A stretch of 64,000 bases of DNA. Source: Cyclobacteriaceae bacterium. GTDB taxonomy: Bacteria > Bacteroidota > Bacteroidia > Cytophagales > Cyclobacteriaceae. This document shows positions 9,503 to 18,610 of the stretch, one piece after another. The stretch lies in the NCBI GenBank assembly GCA_016787755.1, contig JAEUUA010000026.1, positions 124,001-188,000 on the forward strand. The letters are read 5' to 3'. A program made the position numbers and the translations under genes. Positions within the stretch are counted from its first letter, which is position 1. The number at the start of each line of letters is the position of its first letter. Under the pieces are notes generated by a model. It had not been told where the DNA came from and made no database searches. It saw only the letters and a program-made list of their open reading frames with translations.

Positions 9503-12500
9503 ATGAAGCAACTTCTCATCGTATTGATTCTAATAAATGCAGGCTGCTCTTCATATACTAAAATACTGAAGAAAGAAGAAACCAATTACGAGACTGGCAA
9601 CTATTCGAAAGCATTTGACGATCTGGCTAAACTTAAAAAGAAAGCATTTAAGAAATTAGGCCAGCAGAATATCTACGCCCCAACGTATTACATGCGGTTG
9701 GCAAAAAATAATCTTGCCTCCGGGTATATCAGCGAATTTGAAACGAACCTTTCGCTGGCGATTGCAAATAGTAAAGTAATCAATCAGGAAAATAGTCAAA
9801 CTCATGGGTTGATCTTGGTGGAAGCTGCTGAACAATACAACCTGAATGGATCGTTTCGATTGGCGCGCGAACTCTTGGCCGAAGCACAAAAGATTTTTGA
9901 AGCCGGTGGCTTTATGAAAGATGCTGTAAAAGGAAAATACGACTTGGCATTAGCCGAAGCTATGACAGGGCAAGGATATTTTGTTGAGGCTATTGAAATC
10001 CTAAAAGAACAAGAGAAATATTTTATCAGTAAAGCTGGAAAGCAAGATACCTTCATTGATGAGAAAGGCAATCTAACGAGTCGCAAACTAACCGATGAAG
10101 AACGCTTTGAACGGTATAATGATTATGCCCGGTATTTGACCCTGTTGGCGAATGCCTACAGACTTCAGGGTGATTATAACAATGCCGATAAACAATTTAG
10201 TGATGCCGGTAGATGGATTAGTAAAAACATGGGTGAGTCCACCGCGGCTTATGTCAGGAACCAATTTTTAGCCGCTAACTGGTTGGTTGAAAACGGACTT
10301 GAGACCTCTCTTCCAAAGGATATGGAATACAGCCGTATTCTAAACAATCTAAAAATTAAACACAGTGCTTCCCATTATTTGGCCCTTTCTATCTACGAAG
10401 AATATTTAAAACAATTGCGCAAAGAAAAAAGCTCCGCTCGGTACCTAAACACAAAACTTGAGTATGAGAAGATGATTAATAAAAACTACAAATCATCTAG
10501 TATTTATAACGTTCGCTTAAAAGCTGTTGAATTTGATGCTAAGCTGGATAAGGAACAAACCCGCACTCTGGAAAATCAAGCTAATAATCTGATTACAAAT
10601 ACCCCATCGTTACCTCGTAATAATATGGTAACAGCTAACGTTTCAGATTTCTTATTTGGTTTAGCGCTCTACAAAAAGAATTACACGTCCGCGGAAAAAT
10701 ACCTGAATGATATCATTGAAATCAAGAGTAATCTCTTTGGAGAGGATGCGCCCGAAACTCATCTTGCCAGGTTACATCTCGCCAACTTCTACTTAGATAA
10801 TACCAACAAAATTACAGAGGCTGCTAAAATTTATGAGGTGGGTTATACCAAAATTGTTTCAAAAGAAATTGAGTCCTGGCACAAAGATCATTTGGAAATA
10901 TTAAATCACATGGCCGTACTTTTTGAACTGACCGACAAATATAACGAAGCCTCCCAAACACTGGAAAAGGCAAGACTTGTTGCCGGCTTAAAGTTTGGTA
11001 AAGAGGATTGGCAATACGCTGCTGAGATAACTAATGTGGCGCAACTTGAACTAAAGTTAGGCCTTTATGAAAAGGCTGAAGATAATATCAATGATGCTTT
11101 AAAAATCCTGGAAGGCTTTAGACGCGATGAAAGCAAAAAGATTTATTTGGTCCATGCAATTGAAGCACAAGCCAAACTTTATGGGATAAAGGGTCAATTT
11201 GACGAAGCGGAAGATGCATTGGATCGTTCCGCTCGCATTATTAGCCGATCAAAAAAAATGACAGGTATTGATGAACTTGCTACAGCTCGAGAATTATCAT
11301 CATTGTTTATTCAATTGGGTCGTTACTCACAAACCAATGAGATTCTTACCAACTTAATTGCTGAATATGAGAAACTATATGGAACCAACTCCATCCGCTT
11401 AATCGATCCCCTGGTAGATAAGGGTCAACTGGCTTTGGCTAAGGGAGATTATACTGAAGCTGAGAAAGTGGCACAGCGGGTAAATAAAATTGCAACAGAT
11501 GTATATGGTGAAAAGTCAACCAAGACTGCTCCTACTCAAAAACTATTGGCAGATATTGACTATGCTATTGGAGATTACGACAATGCGCAGACAATGATCC
11601 TTAAAGCATTGGCCAGCCAGGAAAAACAATTTGGCCGAAACCATGTAGAGGTTGCCAAGTCACTTTCGGAATTAGCACTAATCAAGTTCCATAAGGGTGA
11701 TAAGCCAGCTGATGTAGAGAAAATCATGATTGAAGCCCGTGAGATAATGGGTAAAAAATTGGGCACGGATAATCCACAATATGCGGATATCTTAAAAAAT
11801 GTTGCCATTCTGAATATCTCACAGAAAAAATATAACGAAGCCTTTGGTGTTCTTACACAAGCTGAGGGTATCTGGCGATCCAAAACAGGAACAAAAACCA
11901 ATATCAATGCAGCTGCCATCTTTACCCTTACGGGAGATGTGTACTACCAAATAAAAAATTATAAGCGTGCCGAAGATTTTTATACACAGGCTAAGAAAAT
12001 TTATGAAAGCTACTTCAATAAAACACATCCTGAATATGTAAAAATTCTTTCCAAGCAGGCTAAGGTGTATTACATGGAAAAGGACTTTAAGCGGGCAAAA
12101 AGAAATATTGAAGAGGCACTCAATAACTATGATGTATTTATTAAGCAATACTTCCCGGCTTTAAGTGAGCGCGAAAAAGCCAAGTATTGGAATACCATAA
12201 AAGGAGATTTTGAGTTTTATAACACCCTTGCCTTTAGCCAACTGGATGATTTCAAGGATCTGAGCGGAAAAGTGTACGATTATCAATTGCTAACAAAAGC
12301 ATTGTTGTTAAGTGCCTCTATAAAAATCCGCGAACGTATATTAAATAGTACAGACGAGAGCCTAAAAACTTCTTATAATCTCTGGATTGAAAAGAAGGAG
12401 TTTCTCACCAACGCGCTCTCTATGAGTAATCAGCAATTGACTGAAAACGGTATTGATCCGAATGCCTTGAATGCAGAGGTCGAAAAGTTAGAAAAAGAAA

Positions 12501-13702
12501 TCAGTTTGAAATCTGAATTGTTCGGTCAAAGCTTCGATAATAAAAAAATAAAATATCAGGATGTACAAAAAGCCATCGGCAAAAATGACGTAGCCATTGA
12601 AATGATCCGGTATCGATACTTCAATCATTCCTTTACGGATTCGATTATTTATGTAGCCTTATATGTGACCAGCGATAACTCACGACCGAAAGCAGTAATA
12701 ATGCCAAATGGTTCACGAATGGAAACTCGTTTTTTTAACTATTACCGAAATGCAATCATTGGAAAAATACCGGATCAAAATTCTTATAAAGTATATTGGG
12801 AGCCCATTCAAAAAGGCATTGGAACTGCCGCTACAATTTACTTATCTGCTGATGGCGTGTATAATCAGCTCAACTTAGAAGCCATACCCACGCCAGATGG
12901 AAAATATGTAATCGATAATTCGAATATTGTTCTGGTAAGTAATACAAAGGATCTCTACTTGCGTAAGATTAAATCCAAATCAGTGACTGCCACTAACTCG
13001 GCCACCATGTTTGGTAATCCTACATTTTATTTAACCGCTTCGAATAACAAAAACATCCCGCAACTTCCGGGAACTGAAAAAGAAATAGATGAATTGCAGA
13101 CGTTATTGAAACAAAAAGGGTGGGTGACGGACGAATATAAAGAAAAGGCAGCCAGTGAAGAAGAGGTCAAGGCGCTTACGAGTCCTAAAATTTTGCACCT
13201 CGCAACGCATGGTTTCTATACACCCACTGAAAATTTGGATGACTTAGCTGAACTTACAGAAAGTGAAGCTGCCGCCACAGAAAACCCACTACTCAAAACA
13301 GGTTTACTTTTATCTGGTGCAGGCGATGTGTTGAATAAAACCAAGTATAACTACAACATGGAAAGTGGAATTCTCACAGCCTACGAAGCGATGAGTCTTA
13401 ATCTTGACCAAACAGACCTGGTCGTGTTAAGTGCCTGCGAAACAGGGCTTGGTGAAATTTCAAACGGTGAAGGTGTTTACGGATTGCAGCGAGCCTTTCT
13501 CGTAGCTGGGGCAAAAGTTCTGATCATGAGTATGTTTAAAGTAGATGATGAAGCCACTCAAAAATTGATTTTGAACTTCTATAGAAAATGGCAAACCACA
13601 AATAATATGCGGCAGAGTTTCATTGACGCTAAAAAGGAATTACGCGTTGAATATCCAGAACCAATTTATTGGGGTGCCTTCATTATGATTGGTACTGATT
13701 GA
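9503..13702 (+). CDS. TPR-repeat lipoprotein with C-terminal CHAT protease domain
   Basis: Very large (1399 residues) predicted lipoprotein. The signal LILINAGC places the lipidated Cys at residue 14, so the protein should sit in the envelope. Most of the chain (about 30-900) is alpha-helical with many tetratricopeptide-like units, including typical kinesin-light-chain spacing (for example GDYTEAEKVAQRVNKIA). The last 350 residues are a CHAT domain with both catalytic motifs: LATHGFY (His1236) and LSACETGLGE (Cys1312). CHAT domains are caspase-like cysteine peptidases. Its target is unknown. It is a single-gene unit closed by a strong hairpin terminator. The domain call is firm, the biological role is not. 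Confidence 0.9.
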   Translation: MKQLLIVLILINAGCSSYTKILKKEETNYETGNYSKAFDDLAKLKKKAFKKLGQQNIYAPTYYMRLAKNNLASGYISEFETNLSLAIANSKVINQENSQTHGLILVEAAEQYNLNGSFRLARELLAEAQKIFEAGGFMKDAVKGKYDLALAEAMTGQGYFVEAIEILKEQEKYFISKAGKQDTFIDEKGNLTSRKLTDEERFERYNDYARYLTLLANAYRLQGDYNNADKQFSDAGRWISKNMGESTAAYVRNQFLAANWLVENGLETSLPKDMEYSRILNNLKIKHSASHYLALSIYEEYLKQLRKEKSSARYLNTKLEYEKMINKNYKSSSIYNVRLKAVEFDAKLDKEQTRTLENQANNLITNTPSLPRNNMVTANVSDFLFGLALYKKNYTSAEKYLNDIIEIKSNLFGEDAPETHLARLHLANFYLDNTNKITEAAKIYEVGYTKIVSKEIESWHKDHLEILNHMAVLFELTDKYNEASQTLEKARLVAGLKFGKEDWQYAAEITNVAQLELKLGLYEKAEDNINDALKILEGFRRDESKKIYLVHAIEAQAKLYGIKGQFDEAEDALDRSARIISRSKKMTGIDELATARELSSLFIQLGRYSQTNEILTNLIAEYEKLYGTNSIRLIDPLVDKGQLALAKGDYTEAEKVAQRVNKIATDVYGEKSTKTAPTQKLLADIDYAIGDYDNAQTMILKALASQEKQFGRNHVEVAKSLSELALIKFHKGDKPADVEKIMIEAREIMGKKLGTDNPQYADILKNVAILNISQKKYNEAFGVLTQAEGIWRSKTGTKTNINAAAIFTLTGDVYYQIKNYKRAEDFYTQAKKIYESYFNKTHPEYVKILSKQAKVYYMEKDFKRAKRNIEEALNNYDVFIKQYFPALSEREKAKYWNTIKGDFEFYNTLAFSQLDDFKDLSGKVYDYQLLTKALLLSASIKIRERILNSTDESLKTSYNLWIEKKEFLTNALSMSNQQLTENGIDPNALNAEVEKLEKEISLKSELFGQSFDNKKIKYQDVQKAIGKNDVAIEMIRYRYFNHSFTDSIIYVALYVTSDNSRPKAVIMPNGSRMETRFFNYYRNAIIGKIPDQNSYKVYWEPIQKGIGTAATIYLSADGVYNQLNLEAIPTPDGKYVIDNSNIVLVSNTKDLYLRKIKSKSVTATNSATMFGNPTFYLTASNNKNIPQLPGTEKEIDELQTLLKQKGWVTDEYKEKAASEEEVKALTSPKILHLATHGFYTPTENLDDLAELTESEAAATENPLLKTGLLLSGAGDVLNKTKYNYNMESGILTAYEAMSLNLDQTDLVVLSACETGLGEISNGEGVYGLQRAFLVAGAKVLIMSMFKVDDEATQKLILNFYRKWQTTNNMRQSFIDAKKELRVEYPEPIYWGAFIMIGTD

Positions 13703-13714
13703 AAAAATGTTTTA

Positions 13715-13749
13715 AAAAATGCCTGAATTTCTTCAGGCATTTTTTTTTA
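13715..13749. terminator. Bidirectional Rho-independent terminator
   Basis: GCCTGAA and TTCAGGC form a perfect 7-bp stem around TTTC, extended by flanking A and T runs on both sides, so it can terminate both the TPR-CHAT gene and the converging DUF456 operon. Confidence 0.85.
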
Positions 13750-14217
13750 CCAACTAACCGCCCAATACCAAATCATAACCATGCAGGCAATTAATTTTAT
13801 ACCTGTTGAAAGAAGAAACCCAATGAATGACCCAAGAGCTGCTTTAAACGCTTGCGCTGAATTTTGATTCGCCAACATCTCACCCAGAAAAGCTCCCAGA
13901 AAAGGGCCTACGATAATTCCGACAGGTCCCATCCATAGCCCCACTAAGAGTCCAATGGTGCATCCCCAAATACCATATTTAGTACCACCCATTTTCTTTG
14001 TGCCATACATGGGTATCAAATAATCCATAAGTGTTATTACCAACACGACTCCTGCCCAAATCCAAAGAAACTTAGTTGAGAAAGGAAATTGACTCTTTAA
14101 TTGTTGAATCCATAATCCAATAAAGGCTATGGGTGGACCCGGTAAAATGGGAAGGAAGCACCCAATTAATCCGATTACCAGAAGGACACCACCTAAAAAA
14201 ATCCAGAGAGTATCCAT
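13747..14217 (-). CDS. DUF456 family membrane protein
   Basis: Small integral membrane protein of 156 residues with about four hydrophobic helices. The Gly/Pro-rich opening (GLIGCFLPILPGPPIAFIGLW) and the central GPVGIIVGPFLGAFLGEML are characteristic of DUF456. Its function is unknown. It is the last gene of a leftward operon, 31 bases after menA, and stops inside the shared terminator. Confidence 0.8.
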   Translation of the reverse strand: MDTLWIFLGGVLLVIGLIGCFLPILPGPPIAFIGLWIQQLKSQFPFSTKFLWIWAGVVLVITLMDYLIPMYGTKKMGGTKYGIWGCTIGLLVGLWMGPVGIIVGPFLGAFLGEMLANQNSAQAFKAALGSFIGFLLSTGIKLIACMVMIWYWAVSW

Positions 14218-14248
14218 TGTTTCACAAACGTTGATTAGGTGTTGGGAT

Positions 14249-15139
14249 TTAGAAAATCAATCCGAGCCCGAACAATAATACAAAAAGCAAAGTTGTGAGT
14301 GCCATTTGTTTTAAAAACGGATCAAGTTCCGTTGAAGGCCGGTTTTGCACAGACAACCCATTTTTTAGAAACAGCGGAACCGTCACTAAAAAAAGAAACT
14401 GCCAGGGGGATTGATACTGTAATAAAGTATATACGATCGCAGAGACTAAGCCCACAATAAGTAGCACCCAATGGTAGGTGACCGCCTTTTCCTTTCCAAT
14501 CCTTACGGGAATGGAAAATTTTCCAGCACTTCGATCCGATTCAATATCACGAATATTATTAATGTTTAGCACTGCAATAGAAAAAACGCCACAACTAATG
14601 GCGGGTAATAATTCCATCCAGGTGACTGAGTGCGTGAATAAATAGTAAGAACCCATCACTCCTACCAAACCAAAAAAAATCAACACCGAAATATCGCCTA
14701 ACCCAATATAGCCATATGGCTTTTTACCAACCGTGTACCCAATAGCAGCCGCGATACTTAACAAGCCTAAACCGAAAAATAAAGCAAGCGCTCGCCAATT
14801 CCAACCAAAGGAAAACCACAAAAGTGATAATCCACACGCTAAACTTAGCAACACAAAAACTACAACTGCCTTTCGCATCTGGGCTACTGAAATTATTCCG
14901 GACTGCACAGCCCGCATTGGTCCTTTGCGGTCTGCATGATCAGCCCCATTAACAGAATCACCATAGTCGTTAGCCAGATTAGAAAGTATTTGGAGAAGAA
15001 TGGTAGTAAGGCAACATAACACAAAAAGCAACAGATCAAATTGATCAGTGGCTGCGGCTAAAAAACCTGCCATACCAATACATGCCAATGCTAATGGAAG
15101 CGTACGTAAACGGAAAGCATGGATCCAGGCCTTAATCAT
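14249..15139 (-). CDS. menA: 1,4-dihydroxy-2-naphthoate polyprenyltransferase MenA
   Basis: UbiA-superfamily membrane enzyme that attaches a polyprenyl chain to 1,4-dihydroxy-2-naphthoate, the membrane step of menaquinone synthesis. The 296-residue protein has about eight transmembrane helices and the two Asp-rich prenyl-diphosphate/Mg-binding motifs, LANDYGDSVNGADHADRKGP and NNIRDIESDRSAGK. The first, with its NDYGD and following RKGP, is typical of MenA rather than UbiA. It sits between the Gre-like gene (32 bases) and DUF456 (31 bases), so it is probably co-transcribed with them. No other men genes are nearby. Confidence 0.92.
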   Translation of the reverse strand: MIKAWIHAFRLRTLPLALACIGMAGFLAAATDQFDLLLFVLCCLTTILLQILSNLANDYGDSVNGADHADRKGPMRAVQSGIISVAQMRKAVVVFVLLSLACGLSLLWFSFGWNWRALALFFGLGLLSIAAAIGYTVGKKPYGYIGLGDISVLIFFGLVGVMGSYYLFTHSVTWMELLPAISCGVFSIAVLNINNIRDIESDRSAGKFSIPVRIGKEKAVTYHWVLLIVGLVSAIVYTLLQYQSPWQFLFLVTVPLFLKNGLSVQNRPSTELDPFLKQMALTTLLFVLLFGLGLIF

Positions 15140-15171
15140 GTGGGCAAAATTAGTTGAATTTTGGATTTCGT

Positions 15172-15630
15172 TTAGAGAATATCCCGAATCTCAAAAGATT
15201 GTTTATTGAAAATAATTTTTTCGCCCACCTTCTTATTCAATAGCAACGATCCAACCGGAGAAACTGTAGACAATGCAATAAAATCAATTCCAGCTACTGT
15301 TATTTTTCCGGCACTTATTGACAGGTAAAAATTGCCTGAGCTTGTTATAATAACACTCCCTAAGCCAACAATGTTTGTTACCGCAAGAGAAATTCTATCA
15401 AGAACTTCTTTTAGCTTGTGTGCTTCATTTAATTGTTGTGCAGCTTTGTCGCGTTCAATCTGTGCCATCGCGCGACCCGTTTCATACTTATCGCCTGCAC
15501 TACTCTTCTCTTCAGTATTGGCAGAGTCCTGTGCATCTTTTAACGCTTGTTGTGCATTCTTTATTCGTTGATCAACAAATATTGAACACAGATTATACAA
15601 ATCTTGCTTAAGGGTATCAGGATACTTCAT
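15172..15630 (-). CDS. GreA/GreB-like C-terminal domain protein
   Basis: 152-residue protein built like a transcript-cleavage factor: an N-terminal alpha-helical hairpin (QRIKNAQQALKDAQD to about residue 75) and a C-terminal FKBP-like domain with SPVGSLLLNKKVGEK, the conserved Gre C-terminal pattern. It is not a canonical GreA, because the N-terminal sequence differs. Related proteins in this phylum are sometimes labelled 3-oxoacyl-ACP synthase, which the sequence does not support. It starts one base after the stop of the LytTR regulator, so the two are translated from one message. Action on RNA polymerase is likely but inferred. Confidence 0.72.
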   Translation of the reverse strand: MKYPDTLKQDLYNLCSIFVDQRIKNAQQALKDAQDSANTEEKSSAGDKYETGRAMAQIERDKAAQQLNEAHKLKEVLDRISLAVTNIVGLGSVIITSSGNFYLSISAGKITVAGIDFIALSTVSPVGSLLLNKKVGEKIIFNKQSFEIRDIL

Positions 15631-15631
15631 G

Positions 15632-16384
15632 CTACAAACCTAAGCTGATCTTGAGTTTGGCATAACCGGTTTTACTAATTGGAATTTGCTGACCACCCCG
15701 AAGAATTGCCATGTGTGTCTCTTTCTGGTAGGGTTCTATCTTGGTAATCTGACTGATGTGAACAATATACGAGCGATGTACCCGAACGAACTGTGCAGAA
15801 TCCAACGTTTGTTCATAAAACGTCATAGTTTTATTTTTTAGAAAAGTGCCCTCCGATGTAACGATTTTAACAAAATCATCATCCGCTTCCAGATAATGAA
15901 TTTCATGAATAGGAATAATTTTTACTTTACTCCCGGTCTTTACTACAATTCTTTTATTCTGTGCTGGCGATTGCGCCATTTTTTCCAAAAGATCTGCAGT
16001 CTGCGTTTCGTTGCGTACGGAATCCAATGGAACTCGGGAATCTAAAAACTTTTGGAGTGCTTTTTCAAATCGCTCTTGGGCAACTGGCTTCAACAAATAG
16101 TCAAGGGCGTTCGCTTCAAATGCTTTCAACGCAAACTCATCGAATGCGGTGATGAAAATAACAGCTGGCATAGGTTGGATAAGTTCCAACATTTCAAACC
16201 CATTTATCTTCGGCATCTGAATATCTAAAAAAATCAATTCAGGTTGATGTTGTTGAATAGCCTTCACGCCTTCAAAACCATCATTGCATTCGTCAACCAC
16301 CTCCACAGACGGGAATTTTTTAAGATAACTCTTTATGATCTCGCGGCTCAATGGCTCATCGTCAATCAAAATAGTTTTGATCAT
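15632..16384 (-). CDS. LytTR-family response regulator
   Basis: Two-component response regulator of 250 residues. The receiver domain (1-115) has the acidic pair in IDDEPLSREI, the phospho-acceptor Asp in LIFLDIQMPKINGFEML and the conserved Lys in DYLLKPVAQERF. The C-terminal LytTR DNA-binding domain starts near 145 (RIVVKTGSKVKIIP) and includes the typical FVRVHRSYIV. Its ATG overlaps the stop of the kinase gene by four bases (ATGA), so it is the partner of that sensor. Targets are unknown; autoregulation through the palindrome upstream of the kinase gene is possible. Confidence 0.93.
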   Translation of the reverse strand: MIKTILIDDEPLSREIIKSYLKKFPSVEVVDECNDGFEGVKAIQQHQPELIFLDIQMPKINGFEMLELIQPMPAVIFITAFDEFALKAFEANALDYLLKPVAQERFEKALQKFLDSRVPLDSVRNETQTADLLEKMAQSPAQNKRIVVKTGSKVKIIPIHEIHYLEADDDFVKIVTSEGTFLKNKTMTFYEQTLDSAQFVRVHRSYIVHISQITKIEPYQKETHMAILRGGQQIPISKTGYAKLKISLGL

Positions 16385-17412
16385 GGTTTTGCAGGTATAG
16401 TAAGATTAACTGTAAATGTATTTTCTCTGATATGGGTCTTCACCAAATCATTTCGGGCATAAATTAAATACAGCCTGCGCTGCAATCCTGATAAACCAAA
16501 ACCGCTTCCTGAAGAAGGTTGCATGTCTGAATCAAACGGGTTTGTTATTTCAATATACATTTGACCATTACTCACATTTGCTTTCAATTCAATAGAAATC
16601 TTTCCAACGGTTCCATACAATCCAAACTTAATCGCATTCTCTACAAGAGGTTGTAGGACTAAAGTTGGAATGCTCCAATTATAACTTTGCTCTTCAACCG
16701 CTAAGTTTACATCAAGACGATGCCCGAAGCGAACCTTCTCAATAGCCAAATATGTTTTCAGATATTCTAATTCTTGAGAAAGCGAAATCCAGGGTTCATC
16801 GGCTCGTTTAATGGTGAGTCTTAAAAAATCAGATAGCTCTTGTATCATCTTGCGTGCCTCATCCGGGTTCACCAGAATTAACGCATTGATAGAATTGAGG
16901 CTATTAAACAAAAAGTGTGGCTGCAATTGCAATTGAAGTTTTTGCAATTCAGCATCTTTCGCCATAGTCGCTAAATCAGATTCTCGTGTTTGTTGTTCTA
17001 CCGATTCCTTCCAGCGGGAATAAAAAATAGCACTCACTGCAACTGCTTCTAGCATAACAACACTAATTACCCAACGAATGGGTGTTGATCGATCTAAAAA
17101 TTGAAGATATCCAACCTCTGTAATAAGAACACTAATCGTCTTCAGGAAAATCCATTGACACACTGAGGCCATTAAAAGCGCAAGTCCAATCGAAATTTGA
17201 AAAATTCCGGTACGCGGTAAATAAGTCAACAGCAAAATCAGCAACGCTGCGCCACTAACAATTACCAAATTATAAATGAAAGAATCCCATCCAGCTATTT
17301 GCCATGTACATCCAAAATAATAATTAAGAAACCAGGCATGAAATCCCGACCAAAGCAAAACAGCCCCTATTAAGGGCAAGCGGGTAATTAGTGTTGACGG
17401 AAATTTGTTCAA
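16381..17412 (-). CDS. LytS-like sensor histidine kinase
   Basis: Membrane sensor kinase of 343 residues. About four transmembrane helices cover residues 10-135, followed by a short coiled region and the His_kinase domain with phospho-accepting His in LQPHFLFNSLNSINALI. The ATPase part has the N-box VLQPLVENAIKFGL and a glycine-rich GSGFGLSGLQRRL. This is the YehU/LytS class that pairs with LytTR regulators, and such a regulator follows with a four-base overlap. There is no recognisable periplasmic sensor domain, so the signal is probably sensed in or near the membrane. First gene of a five-gene leftward operon. Confidence 0.92.
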   Translation of the reverse strand: MNKFPSTLITRLPLIGAVLLWSGFHAWFLNYYFGCTWQIAGWDSFIYNLVIVSGAALLILLLTYLPRTGIFQISIGLALLMASVCQWIFLKTISVLITEVGYLQFLDRSTPIRWVISVVMLEAVAVSAIFYSRWKESVEQQTRESDLATMAKDAELQKLQLQLQPHFLFNSLNSINALILVNPDEARKMIQELSDFLRLTIKRADEPWISLSQELEYLKTYLAIEKVRFGHRLDVNLAVEEQSYNWSIPTLVLQPLVENAIKFGLYGTVGKISIELKANVSNGQMYIEITNPFDSDMQPSSGSGFGLSGLQRRLYLIYARNDLVKTHIRENTFTVNLTIPAKP

Positions 17413-17423
17413 TTAGTAACGTA

Positions 17424-17453
17424 TTTTGATGCAAATGTATCGATACATCAAAA
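17424..17453. promoter_or_regulatory. Palindromic operator over the lytS promoter
   Basis: A perfect 14-bp palindrome, ATGTATCGATACAT (17435-17448), lies within wider arms TTTTGATG and CATCAAAA. On the minus strand it overlaps TACATTTG (17432-17439), an exact TAnnTTTG -7 box, about 20 bases before the lytS start. A dimeric regulator bound here would block the promoter. The binding protein is not identified. Confidence 0.5.
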
Positions 17454-17495
17454 GCAATTTGCTTAGAATAACATATTTTTATAGACCAAAATAAA

Positions 17496-18043
17496 TTGAA
17501 AGCAGATTATTGGAATTTTCAATTGGAGGAAGTGACTAATTCGTTTTTGAATGAATTTGATCAACTTCCCCAAGCCCAACTGAATTGGAAACCTAATCCT
17601 GGTCAATGGAGCATTGCCCAAAATATTCAGCATCTTATTGTAGTCAATACATCCTACTTTCCAATATTTAAAAGCCTTCACACTCATTCCTATTCTGTAC
17701 CATGGATTGGAAAATTTGATTTCATTACGAAGTTTATTGGAAAAACGGTACTCGCTGCTGTTCAACCAGACCGAAGAAAAAAAATGAAGACATTCACCAT
17801 CTGGGAACCAACCACTGGTGACATTAATGATAAAATTGTTGATCTCTTTGTAAAACATCAGCACGAATTAAAAGAAGCTATTGCTACTAGTCAGGATTTC
17901 ATTGATAACCATGTTGTTATTCCCTCGCCCGCAAACAAGATGGTTGCTATACGATAGAAACAGCTTTAGACATAATAGTCGCGCATGAAAAAAGGCATTT
18001 AGAGCAAGCGAAGGAGGTAAAGAATCTGTTTTCATATAGATAA
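17496..18043 (+). pseudogene. DinB-like domain protein, broken by a one-base frameshift
   Basis: DinB/YfiT-type four-helix protein, a family of metal-binding proteins of mostly unknown function. The first frame, from TTG at 17496, encodes LNWKPNPGQWSIAQNIQHL, the family's first metal-ligand region, and then stops at 17955-17957 after KMVAIR. The missing C-terminus continues in another frame from 17948 (YTIETALDIIVAHEKRHLEQ) to a stop at 18041-18043. That part includes the HEKRH metal-binding motif, so the truncated product would lack a ligand pair. One lost base near 17946 explains this. It may be a genuine pseudogene or a sequencing error. No ATG is available at the 5' end; TTG is the only reasonable start. 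Confidence 0.78.
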
Positions 18044-18056
18044 TGTCTAAAAAGCA

Positions 18057-18064
18057 TACCTTTG
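18057..18064 (+). promoter_or_regulatory. Candidate -7 box (TACCTTTG)
   Basis: TACCTTTG matches TAnnTTTG exactly and ends 10 bases before the ATG at 18075. I see no good -33 element at the expected distance. Confidence 0.35.
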
Positions 18065-18074
18065 AGCCTACTAA

Positions 18075-18446
18075 ATGAAACTCTCCTTCCTTGCCCCAAT
18101 CAATCAAAATAAGTCCTTGCTGGGCTTGTCGTTTGTTTTTATTGTGAGTCTCTTCTCGGGCTACTCAAATCCTTCATTCAGCAAAACTCCCGTTAAGGTT
18201 CGAACCGAATGGGTTTCTTTAAAGAAAGAAATAAAAGAGAATGATCATTCTAATGAACAAGCCTCCACTAAACCTGTTCACTCAACATTTCCGTTAGGTT
18301 CAAATTTATTTTCTGAATTGTTCCAAAAAAGGGTTGCACTCCTTAAGTGTAAAAACAATCCCGGAATATCTTTAATCCTCATCACTCCTATTCTCTCGTC
18401 TAGAAATCTTCCACAATCCGAAGATGAAGATTCTCATGCTTCCTAA
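18075..18446 (+). CDS. Small exported hypothetical protein
   Basis: 123-residue protein that I do not recognise. Residues 13-33 (KSLLGLSFVFIVSLFSGYSN) form a signal peptide or membrane anchor. The rest is polar and then moderately hydrophobic near the C-terminus (ISLILITPIL), ending in an acidic tail. A TACCTTTG box just upstream supports expression. No informative neighbour. Confidence 0.45.
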   Translation: MKLSFLAPINQNKSLLGLSFVFIVSLFSGYSNPSFSKTPVKVRTEWVSLKKEIKENDHSNEQASTKPVHSTFPLGSNLFSELFQKRVALLKCKNNPGISLILITPILSSRNLPQSEDEDSHAS

Positions 18447-18459
18447 TTAACTGATGTTA

Positions 18460-18491
18460 GGTGTCTGACATCTCAAAGATGTCTTGACACC
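18460..18491. repeat. Hairpin repeat, copy A
   Basis: GGTGTC, GACATCT, a CAA loop, AGATGTC and GACACC form a two-part stem with a small asymmetric bulge. The outer arms (GGTGTCTGAC and GTCTTGAC) recur at 18796-18827 with a different but still paired inner stem. Confidence 0.6.
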
Positions 18492-18534
18492 ATGCTCACC
18501 GGTTAATCTTAAAAGGATCATTTTCCTTTCTCTT

Positions 18535-18573
18535 ATCAGCCTTAGCTGATCAATCATTTATTAGTTAATGATT
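18535..18573. repeat. Two adjacent palindromes
   Basis: ATCAGC-CTTA-GCTGAT (18535-18550) is followed at once by AATCATT-N8-AATGATT (18552-18573). They lie between hairpin copy A and the 57-residue ORF, about 40 bases upstream of its ATG. They could be regulatory or decayed repeats. Confidence 0.45.
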
Positions 18574-18610
18574 CAATGTTTAAACAGCATCTGAATCCCA
18601 ATTACATTTT

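Noticed and set aside
9503..13702. TPR-CHAT protein as a CRISPR-linked (type III-E) or gasdermin-type defence effector
   Set aside because: No CRISPR array, cas gene, gasdermin-like ORF or other defence gene in the window, and the protein carries a lipoprotein signal.
17948..18043. Programmed frameshift in the DinB gene
   Set aside because: No slippery heptamer or downstream structure at the junction; a simple base loss or sequencing error is more likely.
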